From assembly GCF_000703165.1 (NCBI RefSeq), contig NZ_JNLQ01000001.1:248001-312000 (forward strand): a stretch of 64,000 bases of DNA, written 5' to 3'. The translations under genes were made by a program, and so were the position numbers. Shown one piece after another: positions 8,305 to 19,197 of this stretch. Each line of letters begins with the position of its first letter. The stretch's first letter is position 1. The DNA comes from Butyrivibrio sp. AE3004 (lineage in GTDB: Bacteria > Bacillota > Clostridia > Lachnospirales > Lachnospiraceae). Below the pieces are notes generated by a model, which was not told where the DNA came from, did no database searches, and saw only the letters and a list, made by a program, of their open reading frames with translations.

Positions 8305-8356
8305 ATCGACAAAAAAATAAAGCAGAAATGTTTCCCGTATCAGAAACATTTCTGCT
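8305..8356 (-). terminator. Terminator of galactanase gene
   Basis: A 14-bp perfect stem (8321-8334 with 8343-8356) follows the galactanase stop and is followed on the minus strand by TTTATTTTTTTG. Confidence 0.85.
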
Positions 8357-8363
8357 TTTTGTA

Positions 8364-11534
<3,171 letters not shown>

Positions 11535-11549
11535 CTAAACCTGATTTCC

Positions 11550-11704
11550 TTGCGCAACAGTTGCGCAACCGTTTGCGCAACTAATGCTCTGTTAGTATAA
11601 CACTTAAAAAGTTAGCTTATCCATTGTATTAAGTCACAATTTTCGTTCTGCTGTTTTTGTTGAATAATCACAAAATTTATTGTGTTTTTGCGCAACTTGC
11701 GCAA
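11550..11704 (-). promoter_or_regulatory. Five TTGCGCAA operators at the galactanase promoter
   Basis: The 8-bp palindrome TTGCGCAA occurs at 11550, 11561, 11573, 11688 and 11697. Three copies lie 34-60 bases upstream of the galactanase ATG, and two lie about 110 bases further up. A possible -10 (TATACT near 11598) lies between the clusters. Palindromes of this kind suit a LacI-family repressor; no such gene is in the window. Confidence 0.65.
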
Positions 11705-11726
11705 CATTTTGTATAGCTCATAACAC

Positions 11727-11770
11727 AAAAAAAGGAACAGGTTATACTGTGCCGAAGTATATCCTGTTCC
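11727..11770 (-). terminator. Terminator of copper operon
   Basis: GGAACAGG plus ATAC pairs with GTAT plus CCTGTTCC (11734-11747 with 11757-11770), followed on the minus strand by TTTTTTTGTG. It lies 35 bases after the csoR stop. Confidence 0.88.
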
Positions 11771-11804
11771 GTAAACTTAAAATTGCCAAAAATTTTCAAA
11801 ACTA

Positions 11805-12089
11805 TTATTTCATAAGCTTTCTTATCGTTTTTAATAGTTCATCAACGATTTCTTCATCTCCGTTTTTTATTCCATCAGTAACGCATCCTTTCAGGTGATA
11901 TCCAAGGAGTTCCTGATTAAAGCCATCTATTGCGGAAGCAGCTGACATGGACTGCTGAAGGATGTCATTGCAGTATGCGTCTTCCTCAATCATCTTTTCC
12001 ACCCCGCGTATCTGTCCTTCCAGGCGCTTTAAGCGGTTAATCAGAGCCTTTTTCTGTGCTGCTGTTCTCATTGTCTTTTTGTTTGCCAT
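11805..12089 (-). CDS. csoR: CsoR-family copper-sensing repressor
   Basis: A 94-residue all-helical repressor of the CsoR/RcnR family. The Cu(I) ligands of true CsoR are visible as C40, H65 and C69 (DAYCNDIL and GYHLKGCV). The start at 12089 is preferred over one eight codons upstream because GGAG precedes it at 8 bases and the protein then begins MANKKTMRTAAQKK, as usual for the family. It is the last gene of the copper operon and should repress it through the operator at 15254-15270, releasing DNA on binding Cu(I). Confidence 0.93.
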   Translation of the reverse strand: MANKKTMRTAAQKKALINRLKRLEGQIRGVEKMIEEDAYCNDILQQSMSAASAIDGFNQELLGYHLKGCVTDGIKNGDEEIVDELLKTIRKLMK

Positions 12090-12125
12090 AAGTAATCTCC
12101 TGCAAATCATCATTGTACCGGCTTT

Positions 12126-12488
12126 TTATTGTACTGATACAACCTTATAGCCCAGTCCTTCTATCTCTTTTATCAAAGTTTCATCTTCTACTTCTTTTTC
12201 ATACTGCACAACTGCCTGCTTCTTTTTGAGATTAAGTTTAGCAGATACTCCGTCAATTCTATTGATTGCCCTCTTCACACGATTGGTGCAGTTTTCGCAA
12301 TGCATTCCGTCAATCTTGAATACTTTTGTCCTGATCACACTTCCGGATAGTTTTTTATCAGGCTCTTTAACGGTCCCGCCTCCGCCTCCGCAGCATCCGC
12401 CTTCTCCTTTAAAATGCTTGATCGAACCTCTGAGTGCAACAATAAAAATGATAACAATTACTGCAATGATAATGATATTTGAAGTCAT
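12126..12488 (-). CDS. Membrane-anchored heavy-metal-associated (HMA) domain protein
   Basis: A 120-residue protein with one N-terminal membrane segment (4-20), a short basic and Gly/Cys-rich stretch (KGEGGCCGGGGG), and an HMA domain (about 53-120) with the metal site GMHCENC (C64, C67). It probably passes Cu(I) near the membrane to or from CopA. It lies 3 bases after copA and 36 before csoR, so it is in the same transcript. Confidence 0.85.
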   Translation of the reverse strand: MTSNIIIIAVIVIIFIVALRGSIKHFKGEGGCCGGGGGTVKEPDKKLSGSVIRTKVFKIDGMHCENCTNRVKRAINRIDGVSAKLNLKKKQAVVQYEKEVEDETLIKEIEGLGYKVVSVQ

Positions 12489-12491
12489 AGC

Positions 12492-12701
12492 TTATTCCAC
12501 TCCCAACACCTTATAGTCTTGATCTTCTACAGCTTTTGTAAGCACATCATCTGCTACATCTGTGCTAAGTGTTACCACTGCTGTATTAGCGTTGTGATCA
12601 GCCACAGCGCTTTCAACACCTGCAATAGCTTCAAGGGCCTTCTTTACACGGGCCTCGCAGTGCTCACACATCATTCCTTCTACCTTAAGTGTCTTTGTCA
12701 T
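12492..12701 (-). CDS. Possible internally initiated CopZ chaperone inside copA
   Basis: ATG 12701-12699 lies in the copA frame, 8 bases after a GGAGG at 12714-12710. Translation from it gives a 69-residue protein, exactly the size of free CopZ chaperones, beginning MTKTLKVEGMMCEHC. If used, the gene yields both a tethered and a free Cu(I) chaperone. E. coli copA makes a free chaperone from its own message by another route (frameshifting), so the idea has precedent. The internal start is an inference from sequence alone. Confidence 0.5.
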   Translation of the reverse strand: MTKTLKVEGMMCEHCEARVKKALEAIAGVESAVADHNANTAVVTLSTDVADDVLTKAVEDQDYKVLGVE

Positions 12702-15065
12702 CGTCTTTTCCTCCATTTCGTTATTGTTATTATTATCTATTACTTCCTCTATCGAAGCAGGATGTCTCATCTTATGGTCATGAGATGTATCATGTACCTT
12801 GAAAAGATTAAGTCTGAGCGCATTCATACATACCGTGAAGCTTGACAGGGACATTGCCGCTGCTCCCCACATGGGATTCATATGAATACCGCGGTACAGC
12901 CCTGCCGCCATGGGGATGAGAATAATATTATAGGCAAATGCCCAGAAAAGATTCTCATATATGTTCCTAAGAGTTCCCCGGCTGAGCCTTATAGCTGCTG
13001 ATACATCAGTAAGCTTTGAATTCATCAGTACAACATCAGCGGAATCCACTGCAACATCAGCTCCTGCACCGATTGCTATGCCAATGTCTGCGCGGGTAAG
13101 TGCAGGTGAATCATTGATTCCATCACCTACCATTGCGACTTTTCCATATTTCTGAAGTTTTCTAATAACCGATTCTTTACCCTCCGGAAGAACACCTGCT
13201 ATGACTCTGTCTACTCCAGCCTGCTTTCCGATTGCCCTGGCTGTCCTTTCGTTATCACCGGTAAGCATGACAACCATGGTACCCATGTTCTGAAGTTCTT
13301 TTACAGCCTGAGCAGAATCTTCTTTGATAACATCAGCAACAGCGATTATCCCGAGAAGCTTCCCATCTCTTGCAAAAAACAGCGGGGTCTTACCTTCTTC
13401 TGAAAGGCTCTTTTCTCTCTTCTCCATAGCAGCATCTATCTTACATACAGTGCGGATAAATTTTCCGGAACCTGCATACAAAGCCTTACCATCCTGCTCG
13501 GCGGATATTCCGTTTCCCGGAAGCGCCTTCCAGTTAATGATGGGATGCACCGGGCATGGCGGATTGGGGACAGAGTTTACGATTGCCTTTGCCAGAGGAT
13601 GTTCGCTCCTTACTTCCATAAGGTAAGCTGCAGTAACAAGTTCTTTTCCTGTGACTCCGTCTACAGGAATTACATCTGTTACCTCAGGCTTACCTGCAGT
13701 TATTGTTCCTGTCTTATCAAGCGCCACAATCTGAACTTTTCCTGTAGACTCCAGAGATTCACTGGTCTTAAACAGAAATCCGTTCCTGGCGCCCATACCA
13801 TTACCAACCATAATCGCAACGGGTGTTGCAAGTCCCAATGCACACGGACAACTTATAACAAGCACGCTTATAGCCCGTTCAAGAGCAAACACCACTCCGG
13901 CTCCCTGAACCATCCATATGATAAAAACTATGACTGCAATAGCTATAACTGCCGGTACAAATACACCCGAAACCTTATCTGCTATTCTGGCAATTGGTGC
14001 CTTTGTGGCTGCAGCATCGCTGACCATCTGAATGATCTGTGAAAAGGTTGTATCTTCACCGACGCGACTTGCTTTCGCCTTAAAGAATCCGGATTGATTT
14101 ATGGTTGCAGCACTTACGCTGTCTCCTACGGATTTATCTACAGGTATTGATTCTCCTGTAAGGGCCGATTCATCAACAGCAGTATCTCCCTCAATGATTG
14201 TTCCATCTACAGGTATTGAATCTCCGGGCTTTACAACAAATACATCTCCCGTCTGAACTTCGTCGATATCCACCAAAATCTCTTTCCCATCACGCTCTAC
14301 CGTGGCGGTCTTGGGGGCCATCTTCATAAGATTCTTAAGCGCATCTGTTGTTCTTCCCTTGGACATTGATTCCAGGGTCTTACCTACTGTGATAAGGGCC
14401 GGAATCATTGCCGCTGACTCAAAATACAGCTGACTGTGGTAAATCTCCATAAGATCCGAATTAGGTGTTCCCTGAGTAATCATCACGGTCATCTTATAAA
14501 AAACATACAGTGACCAGCCAAAAGATACCGATGAACCAAGAGCCACCAGAGCATCCATATTGGGACTCCCATGGAAAAGCGTCCTGAACCCCGAGATGAA
14601 GAATGCTCTGTTAATATACATCACGATTATTGCCAGAAGCATCTGCGTAAGAGAAAGTCCAAGATGATTGTGCTCAAGGAACGCCGGAACCGGGAACCCA
14701 AGCATGTTGTGCCCCATGGTCAGATACATAAGGATTAAAAGAAATCCTATGGACCAGGCAAGCCTCTTAACAAGCTTTGGGGTCTCATGGTCCTTTAAGG
14801 CTTCTTCCTCCGCAGCAAGCTTAGCGGAAGCGCTGTGCTTTTCCTTATTCTCTTTTGCATCTGCTGCATTCTTTGGCTTTGCGCCATAGCCTGCTTCTTC
14901 TACAGCACGTATAACATCAGCTTCGCTGACATCACCGTCTACACCCATAGAATTGGTAAGAAGTGAAACACTCACCTCTTTTACCCCGGGTAGCTTTCCT
15001 ACCGCCTTTTCAACTCTGGCCTGGCATGCAGCGCAGGTCATTCCCGTAACAATATACTGCGTCAT
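12492..15065 (-). CDS. copA: Copper-exporting P1B-type ATPase with C-terminal CopZ-like domain
   Basis: An 857-residue Cu(I) pump. N-terminal HMA domain with GMTCAAC (C11, C14); membrane helices from about 100; TGES at 303-306; the transport motif CPC at 406-408 in SCPCALGLATP; phosphorylation Asp D450 in DKTGT; HP motif EHPLAKAI; hinge GDGINDSPAL; and a final MSLSSFTVCMNALRLN helix. Unlike usual CopA, a second HMA domain (MMCEHC) follows at the very C-terminus after a linker of five Asn. That linker is stop-rich in the other frames and contains GGAGG 8 bases before an in-frame ATG, as if a separate copZ gene had become fused. Start ATG 15065 has GGAGCGAT upstream. Confidence 0.95.
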   Translation of the reverse strand: MTQYIVTGMTCAACQARVEKAVGKLPGVKEVSVSLLTNSMGVDGDVSEADVIRAVEEAGYGAKPKNAADAKENKEKHSASAKLAAEEEALKDHETPKLVKRLAWSIGFLLILMYLTMGHNMLGFPVPAFLEHNHLGLSLTQMLLAIIVMYINRAFFISGFRTLFHGSPNMDALVALGSSVSFGWSLYVFYKMTVMITQGTPNSDLMEIYHSQLYFESAAMIPALITVGKTLESMSKGRTTDALKNLMKMAPKTATVERDGKEILVDIDEVQTGDVFVVKPGDSIPVDGTIIEGDTAVDESALTGESIPVDKSVGDSVSAATINQSGFFKAKASRVGEDTTFSQIIQMVSDAAATKAPIARIADKVSGVFVPAVIAIAVIVFIIWMVQGAGVVFALERAISVLVISCPCALGLATPVAIMVGNGMGARNGFLFKTSESLESTGKVQIVALDKTGTITAGKPEVTDVIPVDGVTGKELVTAAYLMEVRSEHPLAKAIVNSVPNPPCPVHPIINWKALPGNGISAEQDGKALYAGSGKFIRTVCKIDAAMEKREKSLSEEGKTPLFFARDGKLLGIIAVADVIKEDSAQAVKELQNMGTMVVMLTGDNERTARAIGKQAGVDRVIAGVLPEGKESVIRKLQKYGKVAMVGDGINDSPALTRADIGIAIGAGADVAVDSADVVLMNSKLTDVSAAIRLSRGTLRNIYENLFWAFAYNIILIPMAAGLYRGIHMNPMWGAAAMSLSSFTVCMNALRLNLFKVHDTSHDHKMRHPASIEEVIDNNNNNEMEEKTMTKTLKVEGMMCEHCEARVKKALEAIAGVESAVADHNANTAVVTLSTDVADDVLTKAVEDQDYKVLGVE

Positions 15066-15094
15066 TTATCGCTCCTAAATAGTCCTGTGTACTA

Positions 15095-15240
15095 TCACAT
15101 GTTTTTGACAATCTTTACAAGTCTGTGAGCTCCCAGCTCGATAAACTTCTCAGCATCTTCAATGGATGCAATTCCGCCTGATGCCTTGATCTTGATATTG
15201 GGACCGCAGTGCTTTGCAAAGAGCTCTATAGTCCCCCCTA
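15095..15240 (-). pseudogene. 3' remnant of deoxyribose-phosphate aldolase gene (deoC)
   Basis: Minus-strand bases about 15234-15095 translate as [20 protein letters not shown] followed by [20 protein letters not shown] and VKIVKNM then stop. This is the C-terminal strand-helix end of DeoC, including the GGI phosphate-binding loop after the KIKAS strand. The rest of the gene, with the Schiff-base lysine region, is absent. It lies between the copper promoter (15249-15277) and copA, so it is transcribed as part of the copA leader. Confidence 0.82.
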
Positions 15241-15248
15241 CCATCTGC

Positions 15249-15277
15249 AATATATACTAGAGGGGAGTATTTGTCAA
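15249..15277 (-). promoter_or_regulatory. Copper operon promoter with embedded CsoR-like operator
   Basis: Minus strand shows a perfect TTGACA (15277-15272), a 17-base spacer and TATATT (15254-15249). The spacer holds ATACTCCCCTCTAGTAT (15270-15254), an ATAC/GTAT-flanked C-run palindrome like known CsoR boxes. A repressor there would block polymerase directly. Confidence 0.72.
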
Positions 15278-15460
15278 GCCTTTTTATCAGACATTTTTGT
15301 TAGTTGATGTTAACCATACAGCTACTCTGTCTTCCAATTTCTCTTATTGCCGATATCCGGAATAAAAGAAAAATCCCCCTTATGCAAATCATCATTCAGG
15401 TATTTATCTACAGGGTTTTCCAAATATATGATATTATTATATTGTGAGGAGGAACATAAA

Positions 15461-16294
15461 ATGAATATCAGAAATTTTGAAAATGAGGGAAGAAAATTTG
15501 TCAGTAATATGGGGAATTTTCATGTACTTGAATACATTAAAGATTCAAGCGTATCACCGGCAAATGCTACAGCAGAGTATTTTATGGGCAAGATGGGAGT
15601 AAGAAGAAGGCAGGTGGTAATAGAGCTTGATGAGAACAATTCTGCAATTGTGCAGGCAGGTGCTATGCAATGGATGGCAGGAGATGTTCGGGCAACATCA
15701 GGAATAAAAGGTGTGGGAGATCTTTTCGGAAAGATGGTAAAGGGAGCTGTTACCAAAGAGTCCGCTGTTAAGCCTGAATATGTAGGAAATGGATGGCTTG
15801 TTCTTGAACCAACATATAAGTATATAATACTTGTAGATGTAGGTTCATGGGGATCCGGGATTACTATAGAGGATGGCATGTTCTACGCATGTTCCGGAAC
15901 GGTTAAAAATTCAGTGGTTGCAAGGAAAAACCTGTCATCAGCAGCACTCGGAGGAGAAGGATTTTTTAATCTCAGCCTTTCAGGAAGTGGTATAGCAGCA
16001 CTTGAGAGTAATGTTCCATATGACGAAATGATAGAAGTGGAACTTAACAATGAAACTCTGAAGATTGATGGTAACCTTGCAGTATGCTGGTCTTCAAATC
16101 TTGAGTTTACTGTTGAAAAATCGACGAAGACACTCTTAGGTTCCGCAGTAAGCGGCGAAGGTCTGGTAAATGTATACCGAGGAACCGGAAGAGTTCTTAT
16201 GAGTCCCGTTGCACCAACAAACTCTCTTTATGCGGCAACTAACACTGTCGCTGCAAAAGCAGCTGCTGTTACCAGCAATACATTTGGACACTAA
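15461..16294 (+). CDS. AIM24 family protein
   Basis: A 277-residue protein of the AIM24 (TIGR00266-like) family: beta-rich, with MGKMGVRRRQVVIELDENN, VQAGAMQWMAGDV, GEGFFNLSLSGSGIAAL and the Gly-rich end GEGLVNVYRGTGRVLMSP. The molecular role in bacteria is unknown. The start at 15461 is chosen because GAGGAGGAAC precedes it; the open frame extends upstream without a good ribosome site. A broken kamA-like gene follows 15 bases later with its own AGGAGG, so they once formed an operon. Confidence 0.88.
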   Translation: MNIRNFENEGRKFVSNMGNFHVLEYIKDSSVSPANATAEYFMGKMGVRRRQVVIELDENNSAIVQAGAMQWMAGDVRATSGIKGVGDLFGKMVKGAVTKESAVKPEYVGNGWLVLEPTYKYIILVDVGSWGSGITIEDGMFYACSGTVKNSVVARKNLSSAALGGEGFFNLSLSGSGIAALESNVPYDEMIEVELNNETLKIDGNLAVCWSSNLEFTVEKSTKTLLGSAVSGEGLVNVYRGTGRVLMSPVAPTNSLYAATNTVAAKAAAVTSNTFGH

Positions 16295-16309
16295 TAGGAG
16301 GTATTTAAT

Positions 16310-16761
16310 TTGAGCTGGCAGAACGAGTTAAGTAATTCCATTACAACCGCAAAACAACTGGGTGATAAACTAGGGCTGTCCTCTTCTGAAACAGATAAGC
16401 TTGAAAAAATAGTCTCACGTTATCCCATGATGATAACTCCATATTATTTTTCACTGATAGATATTAATGATCCTGAGGATCCCATTGCAAAAATGTGCAT
16501 TCCTTCTAAGGAAGAACTATTGCAAAACGGAAGCTATGATACAAGTGGAGAATGCGAAAACACTAAATGTGAGGGGGGGTTCAGCATAAATACAAACAGA
16601 CAGCCCTTATACTCTCCACCAATGTCTGCGCCATGTACTGCAGATACTGCTTCAGAAAACGTCTTGTTGGCCTCTCGGATTCTGAATTGCTAAAACAGTT
16701 GATGAAGCAGCGGGCTATGTGCGAGAATATGATTAAAAATTGTTTTCAAGTGAAATCATAA
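16310..16761 (+). pseudogene. 5' part of lysine 2,3-aminomutase-family gene, frameshifted and truncated
   Basis: A TTG start at 16310 follows AGGAGG. The frame encodes a KamA-type N-terminus (KIVSRYPMMITPYYFSLID, DPIAKMCIPSKEEL) up to KCEGG, where a run of seven G (16573-16579) shifts the frame. The next frame resumes as VQHKYKQTALILSTNVCAMY then CRYCFRKRLVGLSDSE, including the radical-SAM motif CxxxCxxC, and ends at TAA 16759-16761. About 150 residues of the barrel are missing. The family's C-terminus is found on the other strand at 20979-21190. Confidence 0.85.
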
Positions 16762-16823
16762 AAAAATTTAATCCTCGATGTATGGCTCCTGCAATTCAGC
16801 TGCCACCAACAAGTAAAAGCAAA

Positions 16824-16862
16824 AAAGACTATGAAGCTACATAAGCCTTTATCACAGTCTTT
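16824..16862. terminator. Weak hairpin between convergent kamA remnant and mazF
   Basis: AAAGACT at 16824-16830 pairs with AGTCTTT at 16856-16862 across a 25-base loop, with a T-rich tail on both strands. It could end transcripts from either side. Confidence 0.35.
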
Positions 16863-16884
16863 ATTTCGAAATTAAAATGTATTA

Positions 16885-17196
16885 TCAATCATACTCAAAA
16901 ATTCCCTGCACCGCATCTGATACATTCATAATGTCCTCATATGCAAGAGAATCTACTCTATTACATCCTCTTGCCCTAGGATCTATTGCTTTAATCTGCT
17001 CGCAAATTACAGTCCCTGATTCACTCTTTTTCCCACACACTGGAATATGTATAGGCCCCGCCTGAATATTAGAAAGCATAGGACATACATGAAATATGCC
17101 AGTTGCGTTTATAAAAGCATTTTTGCTAACTATAACGAACAGCTGTCTTTTGAAACCTGTAATCCTTATAATATCCCCCTGATTATACTCGCTCAT
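16885..17196 (-). CDS. mazF: MazF/PemK-like endoribonuclease toxin
   Basis: A 103-residue toxin of the MazF/PemK fold: YNQGDIIRITG near the start, the VCPMLSNI strand, PIHIPV, and the conserved SGTVICEQIKAIDPRARG. These proteins cut mRNA at short sites. The ATG at 17196 overlaps the antitoxin stop by 4 bases (ATGA), which fixes the start and couples translation. It is the second gene of a mazEF pair inside a segment flanked by kamA fragments. Confidence 0.88.
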   Translation of the reverse strand: MSEYNQGDIIRITGFKRQLFVIVSKNAFINATGIFHVCPMLSNIQAGPIHIPVCGKKSESGTVICEQIKAIDPRARGCNRVDSLAYEDIMNVSDAVQGIFEYD

Positions 17197-17435
17197 AAAA
17201 TCTCTCTCCCTACCGGTTCGCCCCAATCAAAATCGCAAACTGTTATTTCACCGTTAAACTCTGCAAGTCTTTCTTCGAAAGTTTTATGAACAAACTGTTT
17301 TCTAAGCACGATAGTGTCATTTTCTATTTCTATATCCAACACATCAGAAACCTTTAACTGCAATTTTTCCAATATATCCTTAGGTATTCGAATCCCCTGG
17401 CTATTACCCCAGGCCCTTATTGCAACCTGTTCCAT
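17193..17435 (-). CDS. mazE: MazE-like antitoxin (AbrB/SpoVT fold)
   Basis: An 80-residue protein with an N-terminal swapped-hairpin DNA-binding domain (AIRAWGNSQGIRIPKDILEK, 5-24) and a C-terminal tail that should wrap the toxin (ERLAEFNGEITVCDFDWGEP). The ATG at 17435 follows AAAGGAGG; longer upstream frame is promoter. It should bind the palindrome at 17451-17466 and repress its own operon. Confidence 0.9.
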   Translation of the reverse strand: MEQVAIRAWGNSQGIRIPKDILEKLQLKVSDVLDIEIENDTIVLRKQFVHKTFEERLAEFNGEITVCDFDWGEPVGREIL

Positions 17436-17450
17436 GTGATCACCTCCTTT

Positions 17451-17491
17451 TAATGTATATACATTATACCGTATATCCAAAAAGTGTACAA
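17451..17491 (-). promoter_or_regulatory. mazEF promoter and palindromic operator
   Basis: Minus strand shows TTGTAC (17491-17486), a 17-base spacer and a perfect TATAAT (17468-17463). The 16-bp palindrome TAATGTATATACATTA (17451-17466) overlaps the -10 and the start site, as expected for MazE autorepression. Confidence 0.75.
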
Positions 17492-17557
17492 TCACTTGAT
17501 GTAGTTCCCATCACTCATTAAAATAATCTTTTTATTTCATGAGTTTTCGGATCGTCT

Positions 17558-17662
17558 TCAATCCTTCATAGTATGTTTTGAATCGTTTACCATATTTCCA
17601 TTCGAAAGGCTTACAGAAGCTCCTTTCTTTTTCTTTTCGATGGCTTTGCTGATTTTTCCCAT
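17558..17662 (-). CDS. Small open frame of unknown function, possibly frameshifted remnant
   Basis: A 34-codon frame starts at ATG 17662 behind GGAGG (GATGGAGGTGTTT) and begins MGKISKAIEKKKKGAS. After that, an adjacent frame reads KPFEWKYGKRFKTYYEGLKT and ends IRKLMK at TAA 17534-17532, which looks more protein-like than the in-frame tail. The locus may be a small gene with a frameshift. No family is recognised. Apart from this and the terminator at 17895-17930, bases 17500-17950 hold nothing else I can identify. Confidence 0.3.
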   Translation of the reverse strand: MGKISKAIEKKKKGASVSLSNGNMVNDSKHTMKD

Positions 17663-17894
17663 AAACACCTCCATCTGCATGATCGGTATATTTAACCTTA
17701 AAATATTTGATCTAATGCAAAGGTCTTGGGAAGTATTAAATTTCTATAAATTCTCATCTTTGCAAAGTAATGATTATCGAATTCACATAAAAAACATATA
17801 AACTTCACTTTAAGTTACGATTTCCAATGTAAGATAACATCATAGAACAAAACATATAACCCCCCTCATAAGAAACACTTTTCTTCATACAAAT

Positions 17895-17930
17895 AAAATC
17901 CGGATTCTACGTGACAAGAATCCGGATTTT
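17895..17930 (-). terminator. Terminator of AraC/AhpD-like operon
   Basis: A 13-bp perfect inverted repeat (AAAATCCGGATTC at 17895-17907 with 17918-17930) lies after the minus-strand gene at 17958 and has T-runs on both sides, so it can work in both directions. Confidence 0.85.
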
Positions 17931-17957
17931 CTCATTAATCCATGAATATTATTCCAT

Positions 17958-18293
17958 TTAGTTAGCTTCATAGACTTCCTTTGCCAGTCTGAATGCTGCC
18001 CAAGCTTTAGGCCATCCTGAATAGAATGCTGCATGTGTTATCACAGCTGCAATCTCTTTTTGGGTAACACCATTTTTCTTGGCATTCTCAAGATGATGTT
18101 TAAAGGAAATATCTGTAAGCCCCTGTGCCATGAGCGCAACCACAGTAATAATGCTCCTGGTCTTTAGGTCGATATCCTCATTATTCCAGTTCTCACCAAA
18201 GAGAACATCATCATTGAAATGTGCAAACTCAGGAGCAAAATCTCCAAGCTGATCCCTTCCTGCTGTTTGAACGATCTTCTCTGCCATACTCAC
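17958..18293 (-). CDS. Carboxymuconolactone decarboxylase-family (AhpD-like) protein
   Basis: A 111-residue all-helical CMD-family protein: NNEDIDLKTRSIITVVALMA, then DISFKHHLENAKKNGVTQKEIAAV, then YSGWPKAWAAF. The CxxC of peroxidase-type AhpD is absent, so it is closer to the gamma-carboxymuconolactone decarboxylase-like group. Its ATG overlaps the stop of the AraC gene by 4 bases, so the regulator and enzyme are one unit. Many Firmicutes carry such a pair; the substrate is unknown. Confidence 0.85.
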   Translation of the reverse strand: MSMAEKIVQTAGRDQLGDFAPEFAHFNDDVLFGENWNNEDIDLKTRSIITVVALMAQGLTDISFKHHLENAKKNGVTQKEIAAVITHAAFYSGWPKAWAAFRLAKEVYEAN

Positions 18294-19063
18294 TCTCTCC
18301 TTCCCATACTGGTAAATGTTTTGTTATAAGTTTTCTTTCTATATTCTTTAGGTGTAACACCTTCATACTTCTTAAAAAGCGCTGAAAAATGACTCTCATT
18401 GGCAAACCCCAGGTATTCAGCTATATCTGTGCAGCTATATTCGTTATATGAAAGCAGGTGCTTTGCAGCGGTCAATTTTTTCTGCCTTATATAATCTGAT
18501 ACTGATAGCCCCACTTCTTTTGCAAAAACAGTAGAAAGCCATGAAGCATTCATCTCGATTTCGTCAGCAATAATCTTTATTGTGATCCTATTATGCATAT
18601 GATTTTCAATGTATTCCATACACTGAAGGATTTTGGGTGAGTAATCCGTGTGATTTTCATGATATGCTTTCATCCTGCCTGCATAATCAAGCATCATCTC
18701 CTCGTACAGAGCTTTTATATCCTCAGTCGTTTTTAAGCTGTCCATCTTCAAGATATAGAGATCCGATAATCCATAGGACTCATCGGATGGCATCCCACTC
18801 TCAATACAAACTCTGCAACAAGTAGTTATAACTGATACAAATAAATATCGCTCCTGCTGTACCGGAGATTCTGACAGCTTAGGAAACTCAGCTTTTCTAT
18901 GCCTTACAAGAAAGCGTTTCAGCCCTTTGATATCACCGTTTTTTACATATTCAAAGCCTGACATCTCCTGGGGCAGTGTTGCATGAACATACTCCTCTTC
19001 ACGCTGCCGGAAAAGATAATCTGAAAGCGCTACATCCATCTTTTTTACCACTTCATCCTGCAT
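18290..19063 (-). CDS. AraC-family transcriptional regulator
   Basis: A 257-residue protein with an N-terminal sensor region (1-150) that I cannot assign and a C-terminal double HTH of the AraC/XylS family (about 155-250). Clear marks are IKIIADEIEMNASWLSTVF in the first helix pair and DIAEYLGFANESHFSALFKK, then GVTPKEYRKK, in the second. It should activate its own operon with the AhpD-like gene. AAGGTGAT lies before the ATG. Confidence 0.9.
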   Translation of the reverse strand: MQDEVVKKMDVALSDYLFRQREEEYVHATLPQEMSGFEYVKNGDIKGLKRFLVRHRKAEFPKLSESPVQQERYLFVSVITTCCRVCIESGMPSDESYGLSDLYILKMDSLKTTEDIKALYEEMMLDYAGRMKAYHENHTDYSPKILQCMEYIENHMHNRITIKIIADEIEMNASWLSTVFAKEVGLSVSDYIRQKKLTAAKHLLSYNEYSCTDIAEYLGFANESHFSALFKKYEGVTPKEYRKKTYNKTFTSMGRRE

Positions 19064-19197
19064 AATCTATCACCTTGACCATTATTGTTTTAGCCCCACG
19101 ATTTACGCTAAAGAATCACATATTTATTATATATATTAAAAATTTAGCGCACAATTCATACTGAATCATGCGCATCAAAGTCTCTCTTTAATATATA

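Noticed and set aside
11550..11704. TTGCGCAA cluster as a CRISPR array or origin iterons
   Set aside because: Repeats are 8 bp, unevenly spaced and without uniform spacers; no cas or replication gene is near. Operators fit better.
16573..16579. G7 run in the kamA-like gene as a phase-variation switch
   Set aside because: The gene also lacks its middle and its 3' end lies on the other strand, so changing the run length could not restore function.
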